Shown here: in pieces, positions 33,454 to 41,823 of the stretch | Layout of the letters: each line of letters opens with the position of its first letter | Position numbering within the stretch: the first letter of the stretch is position 1 | NCBI GenBank assembly: GCA_028281525.1 | Contig: JANQJR010000047.1 | Location: forward strand, 1 to 47,581 | Length of the DNA: 47,581 nucleotides | Origin: Magnetovibrio sp. | GTDB taxonomy: Bacteria > Pseudomonadota > Alphaproteobacteria > Rhodospirillales > Magnetovibrionaceae | Reading direction: 5' to 3' | Notes under the pieces: model-generated | Database searches by the model: none | Told to the model about the DNA's origin: nothing | What the model saw: the letters and a program-made list of their open reading frames with translations, nothing else | Translations under genes and position numbers: made by a program

Positions 33454-34821
33454 GTGGCGAAAAAGCTGCACATCAAGACCTACGGCTGTCAGATGAACGT
33501 CTACGATTCTGAGCGAATCGCGGAAGTTTTGCGCCCGCTTGGCTACGCGCCCACGGACCGGGCGGAGGGCGCGGACATGGTGATCTTGAACACCTGCCAC
33601 ATCCGCGAGAAGGCTGCGGAAAAGGTCTATTCCGAACTGGGCCGCCTGCGCCTGCAAAAGGATGCCATGGCGGAACACGGCCAGCGCATGGTGCTGGCGG
33701 TGACCGGCTGTGTCGCCCAAGCCGAAGGCGAAGAGGTGCTCAAGCGCGCGCCGTTCGTCGACATGGTGTTCGGCCCGCAGACCTATCACCGCCTGCCGCA
33801 AATGGTCGCCGAGGCCGCGCGCGCAGCAAACCAGGTGCTGGATACGGACTTTCCCGCGGAAAGCAAGTTCGACGCGCTTCCGCAAGAACGCAATGTGGAC
33901 GGCGCGGCGGCGTTTCTGGCCATTCAGGAAGGGTGCGATAAGTTTTGCACCTATTGCGTGGTGCCCTATACGCGCGGCGCGGAATATTCCCGGCCTGCTG
34001 CAGACGTGTTGGCCGAGGCAAGACGTTTGGTCGGAGCGGGGGCCCGGGAAATCACCTTTTTGGGTCAGAACGTCAACAGTTACCACGGCGAAGCGCCAAG
34101 CGGCTCTGGAGGCGGGGCCGAATGGAGCTTGGCGCGCCTGATCTTTGAGGCCGCCGAGATCGATGGATTGGAGCGCATCCGCTACACCACCAGCTATCCG
34201 GCGGAGGTCGATGATGATCTGATCCAAGCGCACGCCGACGTGGACAAGCTGATGCCCTATCTACACCTGCCGGTTCAGGCCGGGTCCAATCGTATATTGC
34301 AGGCTATGAATCGTAACCACACGGTGGATGCCTACCGCGCACTGGCCGACAAATTGCGCGCTGCCCGCCCCGATCTGGCGCTGTCGTCAGATTTCATTGT
34401 CGGTTTCCCCGGTGAAACGGACCGGGATTTTCGCGATACCTTGAAACTGGTCGAAGACGTCACTTTCATCCAGGCCTATTCGTTTAAATATTCCGCCCGT
34501 CCCGGCACGCCGGCGGCAAACATGGAGTTTCAGGTGGATGAAGCGCTCAAAGCCGAGCGTTTGGCCGAATTGCAAGCGCTGTTGAATGCCCAAACACTGA
34601 ACTTCAACAAGGCCTGCGTGGGCCGGCGTATGCCGGTGCTGCTGGATCGAACGGGTAAGAAGCCGGGCCAATTGGCCGGACGCAGTCCGTACATGCAAGC
34701 CGTGGTGGTGGATGCATCTGAAGAATTGCTCAACCGCACCGTTGATGTCACCATAATCTCAGGTGGGCCCAATTCGTTGTTGGGCACAGCCGATCCAAAA
34801 AATCAGAAAGCGTGCGCGTGA
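33454..34821 (+). CDS. miaB: tRNA-2-methylthio-N6-dimethylallyladenosine synthase
   Basis: Radical-SAM methylthiotransferase that adds the ms2 group to i6A37 of tRNAs. It has about 455 residues. The N-terminal cluster domain has the three cysteines in IKTYGCQMN, LNTCHIREKA and VTGCVAQAEGE. The radical-SAM motif is CDKFCTYCVVPYTRG (CxxxCxxC). The TRAM domain lies at the C-terminus (GRSPYMQAVVVDA). The GTG at 33454 has GAGGA eight bases upstream and gives the normal family start; an upstream TTG is not needed. The gene overlaps phoH by four bases (GTGA), which starts the miaB-phoH-ybeY run. Confidence 0.96.
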   Translation: MAKKLHIKTYGCQMNVYDSERIAEVLRPLGYAPTDRAEGADMVILNTCHIREKAAEKVYSELGRLRLQKDAMAEHGQRMVLAVTGCVAQAEGEEVLKRAPFVDMVFGPQTYHRLPQMVAEAARAANQVLDTDFPAESKFDALPQERNVDGAAAFLAIQEGCDKFCTYCVVPYTRGAEYSRPAADVLAEARRLVGAGAREITFLGQNVNSYHGEAPSGSGGGAEWSLARLIFEAAEIDGLERIRYTTSYPAEVDDDLIQAHADVDKLMPYLHLPVQAGSNRILQAMNRNHTVDAYRALADKLRAARPDLALSSDFIVGFPGETDRDFRDTLKLVEDVTFIQAYSFKYSARPGTPAANMEFQVDEALKAERLAELQALLNAQTLNFNKACVGRRMPVLLDRTGKKPGQLAGRSPYMQAVVVDASEELLNRTVDVTIISGGPNSLLGTADPKNQKACA

Positions 34822-35921
34822 GCAAGCGAACAACAACCAAATCGAAGCCCAAACCCAAAACGCCCGCCGCCAAGGCCCGGGGCAAAACCATGGTCACAGC
34901 CACGACCAGGGATAGCGGTGAGCAACAGCACACCGCCAACTTGACTTTCGACGACAACCAGCTGGCGCAGGTGCTGTTCGGCGCGCATTCGACGCATCTG
35001 GTGCAAATCGAAACGGAGCTGGGCGTGCAGATCACCACGCGCGGCGCCGACGTGTCCATCACAGGCGGACCCAGCGCGGTGGTCCAGGCCGAGCGCGTGC
35101 TTATGGGCCTTTATGACCGCCTCACCCAAGGTGCGGAGGTGACCAACGCCGAAGTGGCCGCCGCGCTGCGCATGGTCATCCAACCGGGCGGCAAGCTCGC
35201 GGACGTCAATGTCGAAGTGCGCACCAAGCGCCGTACGATCTCGCCCCGCTCCGCCACGCAAGCCGCGTACCTCAAGGCCATCGATGAGTGCGAACTGGTG
35301 TTCGGCATCGGCCCGGCCGGGACCGGCAAGACATATCTCGCCGTCGCAAAAGCGGTCGAACGGCTGGTGCGCGGCGATGTGGACCGCATCATCTTGTCGC
35401 GTCCGGCGGTGGAAGCGGGCGAGCAACTGGGTTTCCTGCCCGGCGATATGCAGGAAAAGGTCGATCCCTATCTGCGCCCGCTCTACGACGCGCTTTATGA
35501 CATGCTGCCCGCGGACCAGGTGGTCAAACGCTTGGAAAACGGTGAGATCGAGGTTGCGCCGCTGGCTTTCATGCGCGGGCGGACTTTGGCCAATGCGTTC
35601 GTCATCTTGGACGAAGCGCAAAACACCACGGCGGTCCAGATGAAGATGTTTTTAACCCGTTTGGGTGAAAACGCGCGCATGGTGGTGACCGGCGATTTGA
35701 GCCAGGTGGACCTGCCGCGCGGCATCCGTTCAGGCCTGCGCGACGCCTGCGAAATCTTGACCGAAGTCGATGGCGTGGCGTTCACCCAGTTCGATGCGTC
35801 TGACGTGGTGCGTCATAAAATCGTGACCCGTATCGTGGATGCTTATGCGGCCGCCGAAAAACGCCGCAAGGCCGCTGCACGCTACGAAAAACAAGAAAGC
35901 GGGACATCTTCAAAGCCATGA
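34818..35921 (+). CDS. PhoH-family ATPase (YbeZ-like)
   Basis: A cytoplasmic P-loop ATPase of about 367 residues. The N-terminus is basic and low complexity (SKRTTTKSKPKPKTPAAKARG). A KH-like part follows, then the PhoH domain with Walker A VFGIGPAGTGKTYLAVAKAV at about 160-180 and Walker B NAFVILDEAQNTT. Its position directly before ybeY, with a 4-bp overlap, is conserved; the two work together in 16S rRNA and ribosome maturation in other bacteria. The GTG at 34818 overlaps the miaB stop; GTG 34812 and ATG 34890 are alternatives. The family is certain. Confidence 0.94.
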   Translation: MSKRTTTKSKPKPKTPAAKARGKTMVTATTRDSGEQQHTANLTFDDNQLAQVLFGAHSTHLVQIETELGVQITTRGADVSITGGPSAVVQAERVLMGLYDRLTQGAEVTNAEVAAALRMVIQPGGKLADVNVEVRTKRRTISPRSATQAAYLKAIDECELVFGIGPAGTGKTYLAVAKAVERLVRGDVDRIILSRPAVEAGEQLGFLPGDMQEKVDPYLRPLYDALYDMLPADQVVKRLENGEIEVAPLAFMRGRTLANAFVILDEAQNTTAVQMKMFLTRLGENARMVVTGDLSQVDLPRGIRSGLRDACEILTEVDGVAFTQFDASDVVRHKIVTRIVDAYAAAEKRRKAAARYEKQESGTSSKP

Positions 35922-36430
35922 CCAGCCCCCTCCCCGACCTGTGGATCGATATCAACGTCGAAGGTGGCGATTGGACCAAAGCCCTGCCCGATTACCGCAA
36001 ACTTACGGAGCGCGCCATCCAAGCCGCCGTCGCGGTGGCGGCCGTGTGCGAAGATGAAGATGAATCCCAGTGGGAAATCAGCGTGTTGCTGACCGACGAC
36101 GCGCAGGTTCAAACGCTTAACCGCGATTGGCGCGGCCAGGATAAACCCACCAATGTCCTGTCGTTCGGCGCCCCCCCTGCGGACGATTTGCCCGAAGGCG
36201 TGCCGATGATGTTGGGCGACATCGCGGTGGCGCTGGAAACCACCCAGCGCGAGTCTGAGGAGATGGGCAAATCCTTGGCGGATCATTTTTCTCATCTGAT
36301 GGTTCATGGTATGCTGCATTTGTTGGGATTCGATCATGAAACCGAGGCGCAAGCGGACGAAATGGAACCTCTGGAAATTGAAATTCTTTCAGGTTTGAAT
36401 ATCGAAAACCCGTATCCCGACCGTGCTTAG
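35918..36430 (+). CDS. ybeY: endoribonuclease YbeY
   Basis: Zinc-dependent single-strand RNase of 170 residues needed for 16S rRNA 3' end maturation and ribosome quality control. The metal site is in LMVHGMLHLLGFDHETEA, the HGxLHLxGFDH motif with three histidines. The strand region QTLNRDWRGQDKPTNVLSF is also family-typical. The start overlaps the end of the phoH-type gene (ATGA), so translation is likely coupled. corC follows 36 bp later. Confidence 0.96.
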   Translation: MTSPLPDLWIDINVEGGDWTKALPDYRKLTERAIQAAVAVAAVCEDEDESQWEISVLLTDDAQVQTLNRDWRGQDKPTNVLSFGAPPADDLPEGVPMMLGDIAVALETTQRESEEMGKSLADHFSHLMVHGMLHLLGFDHETEAQADEMEPLEIEILSGLNIENPYPDRA

Positions 36431-36466
36431 CACAGTCTTGTTTGTAAGAAGGACGCAACAGTTCCG

Positions 36467-37447
36467 ATGAACGACGAGGACTCGTCTATCAAGCCGGCGA
36501 CCGATCAAAATGGCTCGGCGGGCCGGCGCGAAAAGTCCCCCTTTAAATCCATGATCGACTGGCTATCGGGCCGGAACGGCGAAACCGCGCGTGACGCCTT
36601 GGAAGAGCTGATCGAGGAATCCGAGGACGGCGAAGCGTCTCTGGGCGCGGACGAGCGCCAGCTGCTGCTCAACATTCTCGAACTTAAGGACCAGACCATC
36701 GCCGACGTGATGGTGCCGCGCGCCGACATCGTGCCCATCAAGGCCGACGCCTCCTTGGAAGAAGCCATCGAAATCGTCACCGAAGAAGCGCACTCGCGCA
36801 TGCCGCTCTATCGCGAGACGCTCGATGATGCGTTCGGCATGGTGCACGTCAAAGACCTGCTGGCGTGGCGGGGCCGGGACGTGGAATTCACGCCGGCCAA
36901 CATCGTGCGGCCGGTTTTGTTCGTTGCGCCTTCCATGCAGGTTCTGGAATTGTTGTTGGAGATGCGCGCCAAGCGCGTGCATATGGCTTTGGTGGTCGAT
37001 GAATTCGGCGGCGTCGACGGATTGGTGACCATTGAGGACCTGGTCGAAGAAATCGTCGGCGAAATCGAGGACGAATTCGACCAGGACGAAAAACCGATGC
37101 TGGAACGCCGCGCCGACGGCACCTGGGACGCGGGTGCGCGCACGGCCTTGGAGGATTTGGAAACAATCCTCAGCACCGAGTTGTTTTCCGAGGACGAGCG
37201 CGACGAAATCGACACCCTGGGCGGTTTGGTGTTTTCCATTGCCGGGCGGGTGCCGTCGCGGGGCGAACTGCTCAGCCATAGCAGTGGGTTGGAGTTCGAA
37301 GTTCTGGATGTGGATCCGCGGCGCATCAAGCGTCTGCGCGTGAGGGTCCCGCGTGAGCTGACCCATGGCGTCAGCGATGCCCACGAAGTCGCCGCCGAAC
37401 AGGGCCTGCTCACGGGCAGCCAAAAGCAAAAAGCCAGCGGGGGCTGA
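36467..37447 (+). CDS. corC: CorC/HlyC-type CBS-domain protein
   Basis: A 326-residue soluble protein with two CBS domains (about residues 80-200, with DVMVPRADIVPIKADASLEE and MALVVDEFGGVDGLVTIEDL). A C-terminal CorC/HlyC transporter-associated domain follows (about 215-300). No membrane-anchoring DUF21 domain is present, so this is the short YbeX/CorC form. The partner genes phoH and ybeY in the same run are the standard set. It was linked to Mg/Co efflux and recently to ribosome assembly in model bacteria; which applies here cannot be told. lnt starts three bases after the stop. Confidence 0.93.
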   Translation: MNDEDSSIKPATDQNGSAGRREKSPFKSMIDWLSGRNGETARDALEELIEESEDGEASLGADERQLLLNILELKDQTIADVMVPRADIVPIKADASLEEAIEIVTEEAHSRMPLYRETLDDAFGMVHVKDLLAWRGRDVEFTPANIVRPVLFVAPSMQVLELLLEMRAKRVHMALVVDEFGGVDGLVTIEDLVEEIVGEIEDEFDQDEKPMLERRADGTWDAGARTALEDLETILSTELFSEDERDEIDTLGGLVFSIAGRVPSRGELLSHSSGLEFEVLDVDPRRIKRLRVRVPRELTHGVSDAHEVAAEQGLLTGSQKQKASGG

Positions 37448-37449
37448 AT

Positions 37450-39054
37450 TTGCTGCAGCGGCTGCGGATCGATCCCGGCAAATTGCGCGCCAAGGTCCGG
37501 GCGCTCGGCACATGGCGCGCGCGCGGGCTGGCCTTCGTTCTGGGCTTTGCCGCGGTCGCGGCGATGCCGCCGACTTATCAAATCTATGTTTTGATCCCCG
37601 CGTTTTCCGGTCTGTTGTGGCTGGCGGCCGATGCGCCGACCAAGTGGCGTGCATTCGCGGTGGGATGGTTCTTCGGCGCGGGCTTTTTCACGGCGGGGCT
37701 GTATTGGGTGTCGTTTGCGCTGTTGGTGGACGCCGCCAAATTCGCCTGGCTCATTCCCTTCGCGGTTCTGGGGTTTGCGTTTGGCATGGGCTTGTTCGCG
37801 GCGTTCGCAGCCCTGGCGGTGCGCGTATCCCCGGGACCGCTGTGGACCCGCGCATTGGTTCTGGCGGGGGTTTGGACCCTGCTGGAATGGTTGCGCGCGT
37901 GGTTTTTAACCGGTTTCCCTTGGAATCCGGTGGGTAGCGTTTGGGCGGTGAGCGATGTGACCATTCAAGGTGCGGCGTGGGCTGGTGTGTTCGGCCAGTC
38001 CCTGTTGACGGTGCTGATCGCGGCCGCGCCCGGGGCGCTGGCGGAACCGGCGCGCGCGCCTAAGGTGCTGGCCGGGGTTGCCGTGCTGGGCATCGCCCTC
38101 ATGACGGTGGGCGGCATGCACCGCTTGTCCCAAGACGGCGGCGGTGTGCATGATGGCGTGCGCTTGCGCCTGATCCAGCCCAACATCCCCCAGGCGGAAA
38201 AGTGGCGGCCTGAACTGCGCGCGCGCAATATGCAAATTCAATTGGCCCTGATGGCCGCCCCGCCGAGGGACGGCGCGCGCGCGCCGACCCATGTGATCTG
38301 GGCGGAAACGTCCGCGCCGTTCTTTATCGAAAATCACAAGGCGTGGCGGCGCGTTGTTGCGGACGCCACGCCTCAGGAAGGGTTGACCATTCTGGGCGCG
38401 CCGCGGGCGGTTCGAGCGGGCGGTAATGCGGATGGAGGCGTGGACGGGAGAGGGGCCCTTCAAGTCGCCAATTCCCTGTTGGCGTTCGACGGCGAAGGCG
38501 CTTTGGCAGGCGTGTTCGATAAATTCCATTTGGTGCCGTTTGGCGAATACGTGCCGTTGCCCGAATGGATGCCGTTGGAAAAGGTCACCCAGGGCGTCGG
38601 CGCGTTCACGGCGGGCCCCGGCCCGGTCACGTTGGAACTCAAAGGCCTGCCGCCGGTCTCTCCGTTGATCTGTTACGAAATCATCTTTCCCCATGAGGTC
38701 ACCGACGGTTCCGGACGTGCGCAATGGTTGTTGAACCTCACCAACGATGCCTGGTACGGAAACACCGCCGGGCCTTATCAACATTTCGTGAGTGCGCGCC
38801 TGCGCGCGGTGGAGCAAGGCCTGCCCACGGTGCGTGTCGCCTATACCGGCATCAGCGCCATCATCGATGCTTATGGACAAGTTCAGGGGCGCATTGGATT
38901 AAGCGAACGGGGCTTTCTCGACGGCCCGTTACCCAAGGCAATCCAACGCCCTGGGCTCTATGCGCGGTTTGGCAACCCGGTGCCGGTGAGCTGCGCCATG
39001 GTGGTTTTGCTGCTGGGTTTTGCGATGGGTTTGAGAGCGCAGAATCCACTTTAA
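37450..39054 (+). CDS. lnt: apolipoprotein N-acyltransferase
   Basis: Inner-membrane enzyme that adds the third acyl chain to lipoproteins. It has 534 residues. The N-terminal part has six hydrophobic helices (about residues 25-220), followed by a periplasmic nitrilase-like domain. The catalytic triad is visible: Glu in HVIWAETSAPFF (about 285), Lys in FDKFHLVPFGEYVP (about 357) and Cys in SPLICYEIIFP (about 407). One C-terminal helix closes the protein. The TTG start is supported by a GGGGG ribosome-binding site and by its closeness to the corC stop. Lnt is essential or near-essential in most Gram-negative bacteria. Confidence 0.94.
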   Translation: MLQRLRIDPGKLRAKVRALGTWRARGLAFVLGFAAVAAMPPTYQIYVLIPAFSGLLWLAADAPTKWRAFAVGWFFGAGFFTAGLYWVSFALLVDAAKFAWLIPFAVLGFAFGMGLFAAFAALAVRVSPGPLWTRALVLAGVWTLLEWLRAWFLTGFPWNPVGSVWAVSDVTIQGAAWAGVFGQSLLTVLIAAAPGALAEPARAPKVLAGVAVLGIALMTVGGMHRLSQDGGGVHDGVRLRLIQPNIPQAEKWRPELRARNMQIQLALMAAPPRDGARAPTHVIWAETSAPFFIENHKAWRRVVADATPQEGLTILGAPRAVRAGGNADGGVDGRGALQVANSLLAFDGEGALAGVFDKFHLVPFGEYVPLPEWMPLEKVTQGVGAFTAGPGPVTLELKGLPPVSPLICYEIIFPHEVTDGSGRAQWLLNLTNDAWYGNTAGPYQHFVSARLRAVEQGLPTVRVAYTGISAIIDAYGQVQGRIGLSERGFLDGPLPKAIQRPGLYARFGNPVPVSCAMVVLLLGFAMGLRAQNPL

Positions 39055-39156
39055 GTCATTCAAAAACATACTTAAGTATTCATACGGTTGAATTGCCCTC
39101 CAATCGCGTGAGAGGCCTTGACCTGCCACACGTCACAGGAGTAAGAGAAGGCACAA

Positions 39157-39179
39157 ACGCTATGCAAAATTTAGCGTTA
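39157..39179. promoter_or_regulatory. candidate operator of the XRE regulator
   Basis: AACGCTA-N9-TAGCGTT is a perfect 7-9-7 inverted repeat. It is directly followed by TATTATAAATAG, which could be a -10 region. It lies 49 bp before the regulator's start codon. Confidence 0.5.
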
Positions 39180-39227
39180 TTATAAATAGAAAAGATACAC
39201 CTCTTGGACGAGAAGGACCCCCCTCTC

Positions 39228-39698
39228 ATGGCTGCCAACGCCAATTTTAAAGACACCCCCGATCGCCCGCCTTTGGGCACGCCCCGTCCCGTCGATGTGC
39301 ACGTCGGCGCGCGCTTGCGCCAACGCCGCACCCTGCTCGGCATGAGCCAGGAAAAACTCGGCGAAGCGGTGGGCCTGACCTTTCAACAGATCCAGAAGTA
39401 CGAACGTGGCGCCAACCGTATCGGCGCCTCGCGTCTCTATCAGTTGAGCAATGTGCTCGACGTTTCGGTGAGCTATTTCTTTGAGGAAATGCCCGGCGAA
39501 GTGCAAAAGACCCGTGGCGACTATGCTGCGCCGCTTCAAGCCGACGACATCGAATCGGTGCAATCCGCCGATCCCATGGCGCGCCGCGAAACCCTGGAAT
39601 TGGTCCGCGCGTACTACAAGATCGAAGATCCGAAAGTACGCAAGCGTGTGTTTGAATTGACCAAATCCATCGCCAACGCCGCCGGCGCGGAAGACTGA
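39228..39698 (+). CDS. XRE-family transcriptional regulator
   Basis: A 156-residue regulator with an N-terminal helix-turn-helix of the Cro/C1 type (VGARLRQRRTLLGMSQEKLG, then GLTFQQIQKYERGANRIGAS). A conserved C-terminal part follows (RRETLELVRAYYKIEDPKVRKRVFEL). This member next to metK is widely conserved in alphaproteobacteria. ATG at 39228 with AAGGA upstream is chosen over TTG 39204. A palindrome at 39157-39179 is a likely autoregulatory site. A strong terminator separates it from metK, so the two are not simply one transcript. Confidence 0.92.
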   Translation: MAANANFKDTPDRPPLGTPRPVDVHVGARLRQRRTLLGMSQEKLGEAVGLTFQQIQKYERGANRIGASRLYQLSNVLDVSVSYFFEEMPGEVQKTRGDYAAPLQADDIESVQSADPMARRETLELVRAYYKIEDPKVRKRVFELTKSIANAAGAED

Positions 39699-39731
39699 TT
39701 GCGTTGAGCGTCGAAAATATGTAACAAGTGC

Positions 39732-39760
39732 GGGCGCCGGGCTTGAAAACCCGGCGCCCC
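39732..39760 (+). terminator. strong hairpin terminator between the XRE gene and metK
   Basis: GGGCGCCGGG and CCCGGCGCCC are perfect partners around CTTGAAAA. The T-run after it is short (CTGCTTT). It lies directly before the SAM-II-like element. Confidence 0.72.
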
Positions 39761-39775
39761 TGCTTTATGTGCAGG

Positions 39776-39826
39776 GACCGTGGATGGATTTGGACCGCTT
39801 GCCACCACGCTAAAAAAGGCTAAGTG
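39776..39826 (+). ncRNA. SAM-II-like riboswitch candidate before metK
   Basis: Stem P1 is CGTGG (39779-39783) with CCACG (39805-39809). The loop holds GATTTGGACCGCTTGCC, with the conserved GATTT, CCG and CTTGC elements of SAM-II. After the stem comes CTAAAAAAGGCTAAG, matching the TAAA and GCTAA blocks of the 3' strand. The pseudoknot pairing CTT (39798-39800) with AAG (39816-39818) can form but is short. Known SAM-II RNAs sit before methionine biosynthesis genes and shut off translation when S-adenosylmethionine binds. The metK start is about 90 bases further, so the expression platform is unclear. Confidence 0.68.
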
Positions 39827-39914
39827 GGCGCGATTAGGCCGTCTTTCAGGTCCAAACGCCCCGGGTCCTTTGAGCGTTTTATGTAGGATCAACTCAAGAC
39901 GGGGATATAAAACC

Positions 39915-41108
39915 GTGGCGAAAGACAATTACCTTTTTACCTCCGAATCCGTTTCCGAAGGCCATCCGGACAAAGTCTGCGACCGTATTTCCGACGGCGT
40001 GGTCGACGCCTTCTTGGCCGCCGACCCGGAAGCCCGTGTGGCCTGCGAAACGCTGACCACCACCAACCGCATCGTATTGGCCGGCGAAGTGCGCGGTCCG
40101 GCGCCGCTGGTCGATGCCGACGGCAACGTCGATAAGCAGCGCATCGAAGAGATCGCGCGCGATGCGGTCAAGGAAATCGGCTACGAACAGGACGGCTTCC
40201 ATTGGCAGACCGCCGACGTCGCCGTGCATCTGCATGCCCAATCCGTCGACATCGCCCAGGGCGTGGACGCCGGCACCGGTGTGGACACCGAAGAAGGCGC
40301 GGGCGACCAAGGCATCATGTTCGGTTATGCGTGCCGCGAAACCGAAATCCTCATGCCCGCACCCATTTTCTTCTCTCATGAAATCCTGCGCTCCATGGCT
40401 GATGCGCGCCATTCCGGCGCGGACCGGGGCTTGGGTCCCGATTCCAAAAGCCAGGTGACGCTGAAATACGAAGGCGGCAAGCCGGTGACCTGCACCTCCG
40501 TGGTGGTGTCGACCCAGCATGGCGCGGACCTGTCGCGCGACGACGTTGCGGCCATCGTCATGCCGCACATCGAACACGTTCTGCCCGATGGCTGGATGCC
40601 GCCGGAAAACGAAATCTACATCAACCCCACCGGCAAGTTTGTGATCGGCGGGCCCGACGGCGACTGCGGTCTCACGGGCCGCAAAATCATTGTCGACACC
40701 TATGGCGGTGCGGCCCCGCACGGCGGCGGCGCGTTCTCCGGCAAGGATCCGACCAAAGTCGACCGCTCCGCAGCCTACGTGGCGCGCTATCTGGCGAAAA
40801 ACGTGGTGGCGTCGGGCGTGGCGGATAAGTGCACCATCCAGCTCGCCTATGCCATCGGCATTTCCAAGCCGCTGTCGGTTTATGTCGACACCCACGGCAC
40901 CGGCCAAGTGGACGAGGACAAGCTGTCCGACGTCTTGCAGGGCTTGGTCGATCTGTCGCCCAAAGGCATTCGCACGCATCTGGGGCTCAACCGCCCGATC
41001 TATGCGCGCACCGCCGCTTACGGCCACTTCGGCCGCCAGCCGGACGGCGACGGCGGTTTCTCCTGGGAAAAGACCGACATCGCCGAGGCGATCAAGGGGG
41101 CGTTCTAA
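39915..41108 (+). CDS. metK: S-adenosylmethionine synthetase
   Basis: Makes SAM from methionine and ATP. It has 397 residues, a little longer than E. coli MetK. Conserved elements are [20 protein letters not shown] at the N-terminus, [16 protein letters not shown] around residue 125, the P-loop-like [19 protein letters not shown] around 275, and the C-terminal [10 protein letters not shown]. The GTG at 39915 is chosen because the family begins here and GGGGA lies ten bases upstream. The frame stays open to 39780 but the added residues are unrelated. trmB starts 14 bp after the stop. Confidence 0.96.
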   Translation: MAKDNYLFTSESVSEGHPDKVCDRISDGVVDAFLAADPEARVACETLTTTNRIVLAGEVRGPAPLVDADGNVDKQRIEEIARDAVKEIGYEQDGFHWQTADVAVHLHAQSVDIAQGVDAGTGVDTEEGAGDQGIMFGYACRETEILMPAPIFFSHEILRSMADARHSGADRGLGPDSKSQVTLKYEGGKPVTCTSVVVSTQHGADLSRDDVAAIVMPHIEHVLPDGWMPPENEIYINPTGKFVIGGPDGDCGLTGRKIIVDTYGGAAPHGGGAFSGKDPTKVDRSAAYVARYLAKNVVASGVADKCTIQLAYAIGISKPLSVYVDTHGTGQVDEDKLSDVLQGLVDLSPKGIRTHLGLNRPIYARTAAYGHFGRQPDGDGGFSWEKTDIAEAIKGAF

Positions 41109-41121
41109 ACGCCAACCTTTC

Positions 41122-41823
41122 ATGATGGCGGATCAGGACAGCACCGATCCCGGATATTTACGATCGTACGGCCGGCGGCGCGGCAAAAAACTGCGTCCCG
41201 GCCGCGAACGTTTGATGGCGGAACTTTTGCCGAAGATTGCCGTCAAGCCGGGCGTGCCGCTAACGGACCAGTTTCCTTCAAACATCCGCGAACTGTGGCT
41301 GGAAATCGGCTTCGGCGGGGGCGAGCATCTGGCCGCCCAGGCGGGCGGCCATCCGGATGTCGGCATTGTGGGCTGTGAGCCGTTCGTGAACGGTGTCGCC
41401 AAACTGTTGACGCAGATCGACGCCTTAGGTCTGGACAACGTGCGCATCCATGCGGACGACGCGCGCGATATTTTTCCCGACATTCCCGACGGGGCGCTGG
41501 ACAAGGTCTTCTTGCTGTTTCCCGACCCGTGGCCCAAGGCCAAGCATCACAAACGCCGTCTGGTCCAGGCCCCGTTCTTGGACGACATGGCGCGCCTGCT
41601 CAAGGACGGCGGTGAATTCCTCTTCGCGTCAGACCACATGGGCTACGTGCGCTGGGTGCTGAAACGTCTGATCGACCATCCCGATTTCGACTGGATGGCG
41701 GAAAGCCCCGCCGATTGGCGTGACCCGCCCGATGATTGGACGCGGACCCGCTATCAGCAAAAGGCGTTGGCGGGGGACGTCATCGTTTATTTGCGCTTTC
41801 GCCGCCGCCCGCGCGGGCGGTGA
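41122..41823 (+). CDS. trmB: tRNA (guanine-N7)-methyltransferase
   Basis: SAM-dependent enzyme that makes m7G46 in the tRNA variable loop. It has 233 residues. The SAM-binding motif is LWLEIGFGGGEHLAAQ and the family signature is LLFPDPWPKAKHHKRRLVQ. The C-terminal end TRYQQKALAGDVIVYLRFRR is typical, so the gene truly runs to 41823. As a result it overlaps the 3' end of the opposite-strand membrane protein by 44 bp. Two adjacent ATGs (41122, 41125) are possible starts; no good ribosome-binding site is visible. It is probably co-transcribed with metK. Confidence 0.95.
   Translation: MMADQDSTDPGYLRSYGRRRGKKLRPGRERLMAELLPKIAVKPGVPLTDQFPSNIRELWLEIGFGGGEHLAAQAGGHPDVGIVGCEPFVNGVAKLLTQIDALGLDNVRIHADDARDIFPDIPDGALDKVFLLFPDPWPKAKHHKRRLVQAPFLDDMARLLKDGGEFLFASDHMGYVRWVLKRLIDHPDFDWMAESPADWRDPPDDWTRTRYQQKALAGDVIVYLRFRRRPRGR

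Noticed and set aside
32266-34233. Long minus-strand frame spanning mucR, fur and miaB
   Set aside because: It crosses three certain genes and their intergenic regions and shows no recognisable protein.
39849-39880. Second terminator between the SAM-II-like element and metK
   Set aside because: AAACGC can pair with GCGTTT, but the loop is long and the stem is AT-weak with almost no T-run.
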